This document shows, piece after piece, positions 59,301-64,000 of a stretch of 64,000 bases of DNA. The translations under genes and the position numbers were made by a program. The stretch lies in NCBI GenBank assembly GCA_036362985.1, contig JAYGXS010000002.1, positions 15,153,257-15,217,256 of the forward strand, read 5' to 3'. The notes beneath the pieces are model-generated. The model was given only the letters and a program-made list of their open reading frames with translations. It ran no database searches and was not told the origin of the DNA. The DNA is from Ligula intestinalis. Taxonomy: Eukaryota; Platyhelminthes; Cestoda; Diphyllobothriidea; Diphyllobothriidae. Within the stretch, counting starts at the first letter, position 1, and each line of letters starts with the position of its first letter.

Positions 59301-59845
59301 TAAAGATGAACCCTTGCTAATAGCATCTCGTACACTCAGACATAGGATCCACTTAAATCATCACGCGCTACAAACGCCACTAGCACACGTATTGGCCACA
59401 AACAGGACATACTCATAATTTGCAGAGAACTTAATAATTTCCATACATCGGGAAATCGGGATAGAAAAGTGCATTAATCGTCAGCAGTATGTCAATAGAC
59501 AGTACTGAGGGCACTAGAAGGAATCTCCTGCCGGATTCCGACGACCGGTAGAACTAAAACAACTGGCTTTGTTCGGTAATGCAGGAAAAAAAGAGCAAAT
59601 TAATCATCTTAATGCAACTAACCATTTCGTACGGGATCTAAAAGACGCGAATTTTCGGCTGCGGCAACAACGGCTTCCGCTGTGGCACCAAGCAGGCGTA
59701 GGCGATTGCAGTTCAGCAAGAGCTCAACGCTGAGGGACCGATCTTCACTGTTTTGCACTTGCGACTTGAAGAAACCGTCGCGCGATAAGTTGGCATCACT
59801 GAAGTAGAACTCCAGCTGTTTCTGAATAGCATGGAGGTTATCCAT
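34766..59845 (-). CDS. LARP7: La-related protein 7 (LARP7), five exons over 25 kb
   Basis: Binds the 3' end of 7SK (and U6-type) RNA and acts in the 7SK snRNP in the nucleus. Predicted coding exons, minus strand: 59845-59623, 52739-52478, 44942-44797, 39401 to about 38940, and about 35386 to 34766. Exons 1-4 join with matching phases (G|GC, CG|T, G|AC). Domain order: La motif (FYFSDANLSRDGFF), RRM1 (CIVLATGLSP as RNP2, GFGFVEFA as RNP1), a conserved middle block (VRPLRLEDIRLFAYSDWLRW) and an xRRM-like C-terminus ending KPTRKVFDE. The order and the intron-spanning IRRK and GFVEF blocks match LARP7 rather than genuine La. The introns are full of transposons. The exon 4/5 junction is uncertain. 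Confidence 0.85.
35470..36050 (-). pseudogene. Penelope-like GIY-YIG relic in LARP7 intron 4
   Basis: Two minus frames: VIFQVPCRDCFCYYTRQTGR, ITEHKRQ, then DPLSQIAIRNLEEGHEFDLS and ERELLEAWVSDPNSVNRH, the C-terminal pattern of Penelope-like endonucleases. It is broken by a frameshift near 35900, and no RT is left. About 110 bp downstream, CTGACGA (35504-35498), a CTTC/GGAG hairpin and GAAA (35478-35475) form an HHR-like motif. Confidence 0.65.
36248..37130 (+). mobile_element. TA-type MITE, interrupted copy
   Basis: The left end (36248-36335) and right part (about 36905-37130, ending CTCCACTGTA) match the MITE at 53919-54185 in order and orientation. About 570 bp of unrelated sequence splits it near 36338-36905. 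No coding for a transposase. Confidence 0.6.
37131..37567. other. Short gap between two MITE copies
   Basis: No gene or repeat recognised; the plus frame 37182-37388 has no known motif. Confidence 0.4.
37568..37841 (-). mobile_element. TA-type MITE, complete minus copy
   Basis: 274 bp, from TACAGTGGAGGCTCGGGT to AGGTTCCACTGTA. The ends are imperfect inverted repeats (ACAGTGGA..CTYGG) flanked by TA, like mariner/pogo-type elements. On the minus strand it shares GTTAACGA, CATCAGTTCACTGAT and GCGGACACAGGCACACA with the other two copies. Non-autonomous. Confidence 0.75.
37842..38939. other. LARP7 intron 4, proximal part
   Basis: An 18-C run at 38647-38664 and no recognised gene. A GC-rich plus frame at 38507-38869 runs through the C run and is a chance frame. 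Confidence 0.45.
38940..39401 (-). CDS. LARP7: LARP7 exon 4: linker and start of xRRM
   Basis: Acceptor AATGACAG at 39402, phase 1, supplying AC to complete GAC with the previous exon. It encodes VRPLRLEDIRLFAYSDWLRW, a block that aligns with the conserved pre-xRRM segment of LARP7, an acidic Ser/Glu linker, then FVPGTVVEVNYPTN, probably xRRM strand beta-1. The frame stays open to a TAG near 38914. Weak candidate donors include CGT|GTTGAG near 38920 and GGCA|GTTTTC near 38964; the true one is unresolved. Confidence 0.7.
39402..41445. other. LARP7 intron 3, distal part
   Basis: Nothing recognised beyond short CAG repeats near 40542. A minus frame of 159 codons at 40474-40953 shows no domain, and a plus frame overlaps it. 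Confidence 0.4.
41446..41665. repeat. Foldback element with 64-66-bp inverted arms
   Basis: Left arm 41446-41509 and right arm 41600-41665 are near-perfect reverse complements: TTTTTAATCTCCTGAG, AAATTAATTTCTG, GGTATACATTA, TGTATTTAAGG. They differ at only a few positions and enclose a 90-bp loop. This could be a foldback or MITE-like element or a palindromic rearrangement. Confidence 0.75.
41666..42391. other. Unassigned intronic sequence
   Basis: No gene or recognised repeat in this part of the LARP7 intron. Confidence 0.35.
42392..42655 (+). mobile_element. Short dispersed element, HHR-like 3' end
   Basis: Begins GATGAAAGTTCAGTAGG, has a G run at 42469-42478, then CTGATGA (42572-42578), a GAAG/CTTC hairpin, GAAT, CGTTAGGCACG, AATAAAC and CAACCTCAAAA. 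Matches 33490-33735 on the opposite strand over its whole length. Confidence 0.65.
42830..43005 (+). mobile_element. Short dispersed element with tRNA-like head
   Basis: A tRNA-like segment (ACCAAGTTCGAATCAGGGG, B-box-like) is followed by TTGGCATAAGTGTGCAGT and TACTGCGACTCC. The end carries CTGAGTATG, a hairpin and CGAAATGTCAGGCGAATAAA. GCCT before the core could pair with AGGC after it. Related to the copy at 42392. Confidence 0.5.
43470..43560 (+). mobile_element. 3' fragment of the short dispersed element
   Basis: CTGATGA (43514-43520), ATCCG/CGGAT hairpin, GAAAC (43540-43544), TTCAGGCGAATAAA. Only the 3' end is alignable to the other copies. Confidence 0.5.
43561..44298. other. Unassigned intronic sequence
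   Basis: No gene or recognised repeat. Confidence 0.35.
44299..44412 (+). mobile_element. tRNA-derived SINE, 3' part
   Basis: B box AAGTTCGAGCCTCGGGTGGT, then CATGACTAGCTGACGAGAGC, AAGCCAGAAATGGCCATTCC and GGTCTCCCTTTGTC. Same family as 16950-17113; the A-box half is missing. Confidence 0.65.
44544..44712 (+). mobile_element. tRNA-derived SINE, second subfamily
   Basis: Head GATAAAGCAACGAGC with GGTAGAATGTTACACTC, B-box-like CGGGCTCGAACCC, then the shared body GACTGGCTGATGACGGCTAA and AAGCCAGAAATGGCCATTTT. It lies 80 bp from the LARP7 exon 3 donor. Confidence 0.6.
44797..44942 (-). CDS. LARP7: LARP7 exon 3: second half of RRM1
   Basis: 146 nt. Acceptor TTGTTTTAG at 44943, donor GTGG|GTAAGT. 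It encodes FKSSGAIRGFGFVEFATQES with the RNP1 octamer, then ERAVTELGP and a Pro/Ser-rich linker. It begins with the last base of an Arg codon and ends with the first base of an Asp codon, fitting both neighbours. Confidence 0.88.
44943..45599. other. LARP7 intron 2 next to exon 3
   Basis: No gene; frames here are shadows of exon 3 or chance. Confidence 0.4.
45600..46290 (-). pseudogene. RTE-like LINE C-terminus and 3' UTR relic
   Basis: Minus strand: VFDHRCL-type remnant (SEDWRCLTTDACG in a shifted frame), FEHFLRRLPHEFSYAALDP, GQLKTWLDTTRLAIEAVHGP and WRRDWVELYRSAAANRHTWR. This is the C-terminal block common in flatworm RTE-like LINEs as I recognise it. The 3' UTR (45600-45740) has a relative at 49915-50090. 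Several frame changes; not functional. Confidence 0.6.
46291..47882. other. Unassigned intronic sequence
   Basis: No recognised gene. A segment with AGCCCGCCTGTG and CACACAACCTGGCCCC (46769-46805) has a diverged relative near 50115-50150. A minus frame at 47206-47535 has no known motif. Confidence 0.35.
47883..48232. repeat. Inverted pair of Penelope-type 3' ends
   Basis: Arms 47883-47970 and 48146-48232 are reverse complements with modest divergence. They share ACTTTAATTAGT, TCTGGTGCCCCAGCTC, TTCGGACT and AACTAAAATTT. Each arm contains a CTGG/CCAG hairpin between CCGAAGA- and CGAAA-like words. The AAATTTTAGTTGT word also occurs at 52288, next to a Penelope-like relic, so this looks like two 3' termini head to head. 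Confidence 0.6.
48233..49914. other. Unassigned AT-rich intronic sequence
   Basis: The longest frame (49283-49828, minus, 181 codons) has no domain and a composition driven by CA-rich repeats near 49450-49480. Confidence 0.35.
49915..50160 (-). repeat. LINE 3' UTR fragment
   Basis: Aligns with 45610-45745: ACGACTCTTA, AATGCG, GTACGCAGTCCC, ATTTCGCTGTTCCAGCTGT. No coding sequence remains. Confidence 0.5.
50161..51730. other. Unassigned intronic sequence
   Basis: No recognised gene or repeat. Confidence 0.35.
51731..52350 (+). pseudogene. Penelope-like GIY-YIG relic with 3' end
   Basis: Two frames combine: TTTVRAQFVRPKDRIGYLDK and EVVYKYPY, then VYCGQKRKTIFKRIHEHQL, VKRRDHLSQVAM and AEHFLKSCASMTH-like sequence. 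This is a GIY-YIG endonuclease tail with the YCGQ.GKT motif damaged by frameshifts. Downstream are CTGATGA (52305-52311), a GATCTGG/CCAAGGTC hairpin, and AATAAA at 52343. Confidence 0.65.
52478..52739 (-). CDS. LARP7: LARP7 exon 2: end of La motif, first half of RRM1
   Basis: 262 nt. Acceptor TTCGCATTCCAG, donor CCTCG|GTATGT. It encodes SAIRRKTPIN (the basic IRRK block after the La motif) and CIVLATGLSPWP (RNP2), then an unusually long acidic and serine-rich loop (about 35 residues) before VVDWLSEQLRRYGPVNYVKL. The loop lengthens RRM1 relative to vertebrate LARP7. Confidence 0.88.
52740..53918. other. LARP7 intron 1, proximal part
   Basis: No recognised gene or repeat apart from the flank of the MITE at 53919. 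Confidence 0.4.
53919..54185 (+). mobile_element. TA-type MITE, complete plus copy
   Basis: 267 bp from TACAGTGGGGCCACAGTTAA to CCCAGGCTCCACTGTA. Shares AACTCGT, AGCCAATCAAACT, CATCAGTTCACTGAT and GGAAGCTCGTCA with copies at 36248 and 37568. The ends are imperfect inverted repeats with TA at the border. Confidence 0.75.
54186..55500. other. Unassigned intronic sequence
   Basis: A TC run at 54643-54660 and no gene. CGAAACATCAGAACAATAAA near 55309-55328 resembles the 3' ends of the short dispersed elements. Confidence 0.35.
55505..55590 (-). repeat. tRNA-like segment
   Basis: Minus strand: CGTGTGGTTCAGTAAAGCGT (A-box-like), then TGTGGGTTCCAGTCCCACTG (B-box-like) at tRNA spacing. No acceptor stem closes, so a SINE head or decayed tRNA copy is more likely than a working gene. 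Confidence 0.5.
56127..56760 (+). pseudogene. Penelope-like GIY-YIG endonuclease fragment
   Basis: A 188-codon frame: PKDRPPPTETSAVVYK, CNYARETGRKLQTRLQEHK (GIY-YIG with its YVG part shortened), QLATHIGETGHEFD, ERLTLEAWYSDANSVSRHLD, then a low-complexity hydrophilic tail. No RT upstream. It ends with a GGAC/GGTCC hairpin, GAAACGTC and a TATAAATTTATT tail near 56760. Confidence 0.7.
56761..57672. other. Unassigned intronic sequence
   Basis: A minus frame at 57178-57450 (90 codons) matches nothing I recognise. It could be a further part of the LINE relic upstream of it. Confidence 0.35.
57673..58500 (-). pseudogene. RTE-like LINE reverse transcriptase relic
   Basis: Minus strand from 58490: a linker with NFFTIIKEGY, GVAPLRTLHAIKLLSEK and IMECWTEA, then YTRGKGNRSIPDNKHRASL and LARLVLYCLNAHIKQEL with LCRIGDGRQ. 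These match the fingers of flatworm RTE-like RTs (LYKRKGNR, NHRGISLL, QCGFRRGR pattern). Stops and frameshifts throughout; no catalytic motif survives. Confidence 0.6.
58501..59622. other. LARP7 intron 1 next to exon 1
   Basis: No gene or recognised repeat; a short CA run near 59074. Confidence 0.4.
59623..59845 (-). CDS. LARP7: LARP7 exon 1: La motif
   Basis: Starts at ATG 59845 (MDNLHAIQKQ). The La motif follows at once: QLEFYFSDANLSRDGFF, with the aromatic and Asp residues that bind the UUU-OH end of RNA. Then SVELLLNCNRLRLL and VVAAAENSRLL. Donor AATG|GTTAGT, phase 1. The upstream frame stays open for some 13 codons after a TATTGCAG, so the start could lie in an earlier exon. ATG 59845 is the simplest choice. 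Confidence 0.85.
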
Positions 59846-61639
59846 TTCAGTCAATGTCGGGTGTGTTTTGAGGGAGAGTTGACTGCAATATCCTTTCTAC
59901 CTAAAATAGGAAGAGGTCGAATATTGGGCATGAATGAGAAACTCCAGCATTCAGATTCAGCGATACTAGTTATCCTCTTTATGACAGATATTGCACGAAG
60001 GCTGAAATTAGCCTAATCAATGAGGTTAGCCTAAACCACAACGGGAGTGAGGTGGCCCATAATGCCTTATGGTCCACACATTCAGTTAGCATAAGTCTTG
60101 TCGAAATTCGGAAGGACGAAGTACTTAAGAAGCGATCTGAAGCCTCCAAAAGTTGGCATAAGATCGAATTCAAGAACGGACAAGCTGCGATACCCGAGAG
60201 GTCACAATCTTTACTATTTATTTCAGAGGTGGTTGCAAGCAGTCCGATGCTCCGTCGAAAATACCGTTCCTCTGTCATACAGTACTTAGGCGATGGCCCG
60301 CTCTTTTTCTTGGAGATACGTGTTTTGTCAAGTATTGGCAGCATAACATGGGGGAACTTATTTACTTTCAAAATCTAGTCAGACGTGCAAACGGTAAATG
60401 ATACATCAATAAGAGTAAGCAATATTGATACAGGACCGATTGCGGCAAGACGCATGACCTCATCAAACAAACATACGGGTCAGTATCGTCTGCAGCCGTA
60501 ACTGAGCGAATGAGTCCTAGTGACATTCAGATCTACCAGCATATCTTCGTTAGTCATTTGCTGAGATGAGGTAGACAGCTATTAGAGTTAGTGATGGGGC
60601 CAGCAGAAATAAACGCCTCTATTCTCTTTTCAAGTTGCAAAATTATCCCGCTTTTACAAATACAGACAGTGGAAGTGGTACTTCAATCTAGTGCCCTTAA
60701 ATAATGCAAGTCAAAAGCGCGGTCAGAGCTTTGGAAATTCGAGCAAACGGACGATAAGCACAACAATAACTCCTCCAGCCGCTCATACCCCGTTGGTTAA
60801 TGCTCTCACCTTTCTTGATTTAGATTTATGGACTCTCCATGCAACCCCATCATCTGGCGCTCAGTGTGGCAAGGGAACTCAAGGAGGATGAACCGAGCTA
60901 AGTGTTGCAGTAAAGGCTGTGAAGTACGAGAAGGCGCCGATGTCGGGCCAAGGAACCGAGACGCGCGAATAAGATTTCTGAGGTTGGATCATAGGGACAT
61001 AGGAAGCAGAGAACGGATCGCTTTCTTGGTCAGATAAAGATCAAGTGGGCAGCAATCCAGTCAACAGCCCCCGAAGATCCGAGTCAAATTATTTTTGAAA
61101 CAGGTTCTCTCGTTGTGACGGTTCAGCCAAAACTTTAACAGTTCGTCAAAAGGGATTGGACAGCAGGCGAATTGGTAAGCGGTGATGGTTCTCACACCTA
61201 TTTCGTCCTATTGGTCATTTAATGATAAAACCAAACTACTACGAGTGAGAAGAGCGTGGGTCAATGGCAGACTTTACAGTGCTCACATACCCCCCCCCCC
61301 CTCCTACTCGTTCTCCCAAGCACATGAAAATGATTTCTGTCAGTCAGAAATCTTGTATGTAAGATGTCATGGCGCAGTATCCACACAGTTACGACTGTCA
61401 TCGGCAACATGGCGAGATAGGAAAATTAAATACTAAACAATAATCCACATACAAATTGCGTATTGCTAGCATGCCCTACGTGAAACTGAAACGAACCAAG
61501 AGAATTTAAACTGTTGGTCTCAGAGACTGCTGCATCGAAACGAACTTTTCACAACATCCAAGTCCAGTCTCAAAAAAATCGGGAAACTCGGGCACAAATG
61601 AGGAAGCCGATACACTTCGGTTCGACGTTGCTCTAGTAC

Positions 61640-61770
61640 TTGAACTTATTACGGTTGCGATCATGACTGATCTAGCCGGCCTCAATTATGTCCCTTATGG
61701 TGCTTCTCCATGCGCGACGATCCGTGGCCGCAGACCTGTACAGTTCGACCCATTCACCCAAAGAATTTCA
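61640..61770 (-). pseudogene. RTE-like LINE C-terminal fragment
   Basis: Aligns with 45770-45880: GATCATG.CTGATCTAG, CCTCAATTATGTC, TCTCCATGCG.GACGAT. Encodes a WVELYRSAA-type remnant on the minus strand. Confidence 0.5.
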
Positions 61771-62114
61771 TGGCCTATAACTGCAATACGATCCACGTCG
61801 CTCTAGTGAGAGGAATATCAGCCAACTCGGCACACCCAACCTGTTTTGTGGCGGCAGTGTGCAAAACCAAAAATTCTGGACCGTCGAGCACAATAAATAA
61901 GACCAATGAAGATCAGCATTAGAAATTGAGACAGATTTTATAAAAGAAAGGGATCGGATCCTACGTTCTGTAAAGCAAACGTCGCAGCCAGCTGAATTTA
62001 GCAGACAAAGTCGGCATGTAGTACCAAATGCGCATGTAAAGGTTCAAGGGCTTGATAAACTGAAGAACAGCTTAAACGCCAAAGCTATCAGTGAAAATAA
62101 GACGGGAATTTACA

Positions 62115-62128
62115 TTTATTAATTTATT
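62115..62128 (-). promoter_or_regulatory. Polyadenylation signals of the SR gene
   Basis: Two AATAAA hexamers on the minus strand (62128-62123 and 62120-62115), about 140-150 nt after the stop codon. Confidence 0.55.
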
Positions 62129-62265
62129 CAATAAACATGGTAAAATGTGGCGTAGAAACTACTCCAAGGTTTGTAGACGTAAGCACAACACACAAATACG
62201 AATTCGAAGATAAGAATCCGACCAAAAAAGTTTGCGTTCTGCCTCTTGATCTACCAACCGGGAGC

Positions 62266-63605
62266 TTATAATGGTTCGGGTGAAGACGACATTCCTCGTC
62301 GTCCCCGGGAAAGCGAAGACCTGTCGGAGCGCGACCTGTGGCGATACTCGTCCTTTTCAATGTGTTCTACCGGAGACCGACTTCCGTGTCTTGAGACAGG
62401 TGACCTTTCATGGTCTCCTTTGGACCGCTGCCGAGAAAGGCGTCTGGAGTCACTGCGGCTCCTAATACTAGAGGATCTAAAATAAAAATAGGACCCTCAA
62501 TCACATGTGACTTGAAACTATCAGGAAAGTAGTTACTAGATACAATTCGCAGTATCACCTCGGGCGTGACCTTCTATCGTCTCTCCACCGATCTTCAACG
62601 GGGGATTCATCTCGTACAGAGGATTGTTTTCGGCCATTTTTCGCGCGTCCGTCGGCTGAAGGACTGCGGGAAATGGATCTCGCGGGACGCCGAGCACTGT
62701 ACTGTTTGCGATCGCCGTCATCTAAGCGATCTCGACGTCCACGGTTGGAGCGGGAACGAGAACGCGAACGGCTACGAGGTCGATAGGACCTATTGTCTCG
62801 GCGACTGCGGGAGCCCTGGTCCCTCAGACGCATCTCTGCGGGTGCTGAGATAATCGGAACAAAATAGCTAATTTGCCGGCAAAAATTGGCTGTCCCAGGA
62901 ACCTGACCAAAGGGGCGTCAAACTGACGCGCTCAAAGTTCTTGGGCACTCCAGTGGCAGTATAGACAGAACCATAGAGCATTGGCATTGAAATTGAATGA
63001 ATGGGCATTGAATTGGGAACCTTAACCGGGCCAAAAAGTCGCATTTCAGTAACTGAAAGAGAAATTATTGCCATTCTTTTTAAGTAGCGTCATGGATCTA
63101 CCAAACTGTTTACGTGAGAGAAGTTGCGAGCACTAAAAGACAAGCATTTAAGGCACATCGTAGAGGCGCGAAAGAAGACAGAAACCGATGATTGAAGCCT
63201 ACGAAGAAAAGCATTTTAGTCAATTTTACTGTTTAAAGGGCTATAGACGTTACAAACAACTGCGTCTAGGAATAAAAATGAATTCTGCAGGAGAAAATTC
63301 AAACCACTTACTTTTTCTACTGCCACGGGTAAACTCGACAGATATTTCGCGGCCCCACAGTTTAGTCTGGTTGAGATAATGGATTGCGTCTTCAGCATCA
63401 CGTCTGTCTTCAAACGTTTGAACGAGTTAAGGAAATTTAAAGGATACTAATAGAGAATATGGAACATAACAAATAAAGGATGTTCTAAGTAAAAGGATAT
63501 TCCACAAAAGCGAAGCCTTTTGGTCGACCGGTATGGAAATTTACGGGCACCGTAACATCAAGTAAGTGCCCGTACTTTCCAAATACGCGTCGCAACTCCT
63601 CGTGC
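62266..63605 (-). CDS. SRSF10: SRSF10-like SR splicing factor, 3' four exons
   Basis: Nuclear RNA-binding splicing regulator. Predicted exons, minus strand: 63605-63501, 63415-63312, 62844-62559, 62461-62266; all phases agree. The first exon here enters in phase, so at least one upstream exon with RNP2 lies outside the window. RRM part: LRRVFGKYGHLLDVTVPVNF, RPKGFAFVEFEDRRDAEDAI (RNP1), WGREISVEFTRGSRKTP. The RPKGFAFVEFEDRRDAEDA and GSRKTP blocks fit SRSF10/SRSF12 best. Then an RS domain (RSYRPRSRSRSRSRS, ARSISRSP, SRHGSRSP) ending SSSPEPL with TAA. About 229 residues are present. TRA2 is less likely because its RRM and flanking RS layout differ. Confidence 0.85.
62462..62558 (-). other. SRSF10: SR-gene last intron (97 nt)
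   Basis: Donor CCGAG|GTGATA, acceptor TCTAGTATTAG|GAGCC, phase 2. If retained, TGA follows at once (SRPR-stop), giving a shorter RS domain. Splicing continues the RS domain in frame. Confidence 0.75.
62845..63311 (-). other. SRSF10: SR-gene intron between RRM and RS domain (467 nt)
   Basis: Donor AAAAA|GTAAGTGG, acceptor CGATTATCTCAG|CACCC, phase 1 (A|CA, threonine of RKTP). No other gene inside. Confidence 0.8.
63416..63500 (-). other. SRSF10: U12-type AT-AC intron in the SR gene
   Basis: 85 nt. Donor GTGGA|ATATCCTTTT matches the minor-spliceosome 5' site. The branch site TTCCTTAAC matches the U12 consensus exactly. The branch adenosine is 11 nt from the terminal AC (CGTTCAAAC|GTTTG). Removing it gives GTG GAG TTT GAA, restoring FVEFED as in SRSF10 proteins. 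No GT-AG pair gives this join. Confidence 0.88.
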
Positions 63606-64000
63606 CTACAACAAGGGGGGAAGATGGAAAAATATCATTGGAAATTTTGTCTGAATTTGTTGTAAGCATAAGCTGTTTACGTAATTAAAATGAGGTGACC
63701 TCACACATACTAAATGCGAGCTTCTTTTACTAACTACTACATTTGGTCATTGTAAGGGTGACCCATGTGTAACAGGACAGAGCATTACATGGAAAACTGA
63801 GTACGTTCAGGCAAAGTAATTGATGGAAACTGATATTTTCGAAACTTATCATTGGCATACGACGAACATTCAAATTTAATGCCATGTCGGATAAACGGGC
63901 ACAAGCCGTCTCGCCATGGTTAAGGGGTCGATACTACGGGAATAGAAACACGGTACAATCCGCACAAAAGGCTATTATGTTTATCTGCCAGATTTGGCTC
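63606..64000. other. SR-gene upstream intron
   Basis: Acceptor tract CCCCCCTTGTTGTAG directly before 63605 on the minus strand. No upstream exon with the RNP2 motif was found up to the window end. Confidence 0.5.

Larger units (their letters stand above)
59846..62265. other. Region between LARP7 and the SR gene
   Basis: Contains the LARP7 promoter and 5' UTR (not resolvable) and a LINE fragment at 61640-61770. Overlapping frames at 59979-60378 on both strands have no known motif. A C run lies at about 61291-61302. Confidence 0.4.

Noticed and set aside
60052..60378. Overlapping 108- and 130-codon frames on both strands
   Set aside because: Neither resembles a known protein, and both being open suggests chance.

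Overview
The window is eukaryotic, gene-poor, repeat-rich DNA. Three conserved genes with short spliced exons sit among decayed non-LTR retrotransposons, Penelope-like elements, tRNA-derived SINEs and small DNA transposons. Tiny introns next to very long ones, and the style of the CR1/RTE-like elements, suggest a flatworm, most likely a diphyllobothriid-type tapeworm. This is inferred from sequence style only. No prokaryotic operon, CRISPR array or complete virus was seen.

Layout. 1-4.2 kb holds diverged repeats, a SINE mosaic around a 10-N assembly gap and a LINE reverse-transcriptase relic. 4.2-15.4 kb is a nest of retroelements: a minus-strand LINE is split by a second copy of its own family, which is split by a plus-strand CR1-like LINE, which carries a 215-bp insertion. 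16.6-17.1 kb is an inverted pair of SINEs. 18.0-23.6 kb (+) is the CCA-adding enzyme TRNT1 in five exons, including a 37-nt first intron and a GC-AG intron. 25.3-27.3 kb (-) is a Penelope-like element bounded by 37-bp perfect inverted repeats. 29.3-31.0 kb (-) is a CR1 relic. 34.8-59.8 kb (-) is a divergent LARP7 gene: La motif, RRM1 and a C-terminal xRRM-like domain, spread over five exons whose introns hold most of the other transposons. 62.3-63.6 kb (-) is the 3' part of an SRSF10-like SR splicing factor; its RRM is interrupted by a U12-type AT-AC intron.

How the genes relate. All three are housekeeping RNA-biology genes: tRNA 3'-end maturation, 7SK/U6-type small RNP function and pre-mRNA splicing. 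They are separate transcription units and nothing shows co-regulation. LARP7 and the SR gene lie on the same strand, the SR gene upstream, about 2.4 kb apart.

Most interesting signals. (1) The U12-type AT-AC intron in the SR gene. (2) A recurrent CTGATGA-hairpin-GAAA motif resembling a degenerate hammerhead ribozyme core, found after Penelope-like coding remnants and at the 3' ends of a dispersed ~250-bp repeat family. (3) The nested retroelement stack. (4) The phase-matched mini-intron that would give TRNT1 a mitochondrial presequence.
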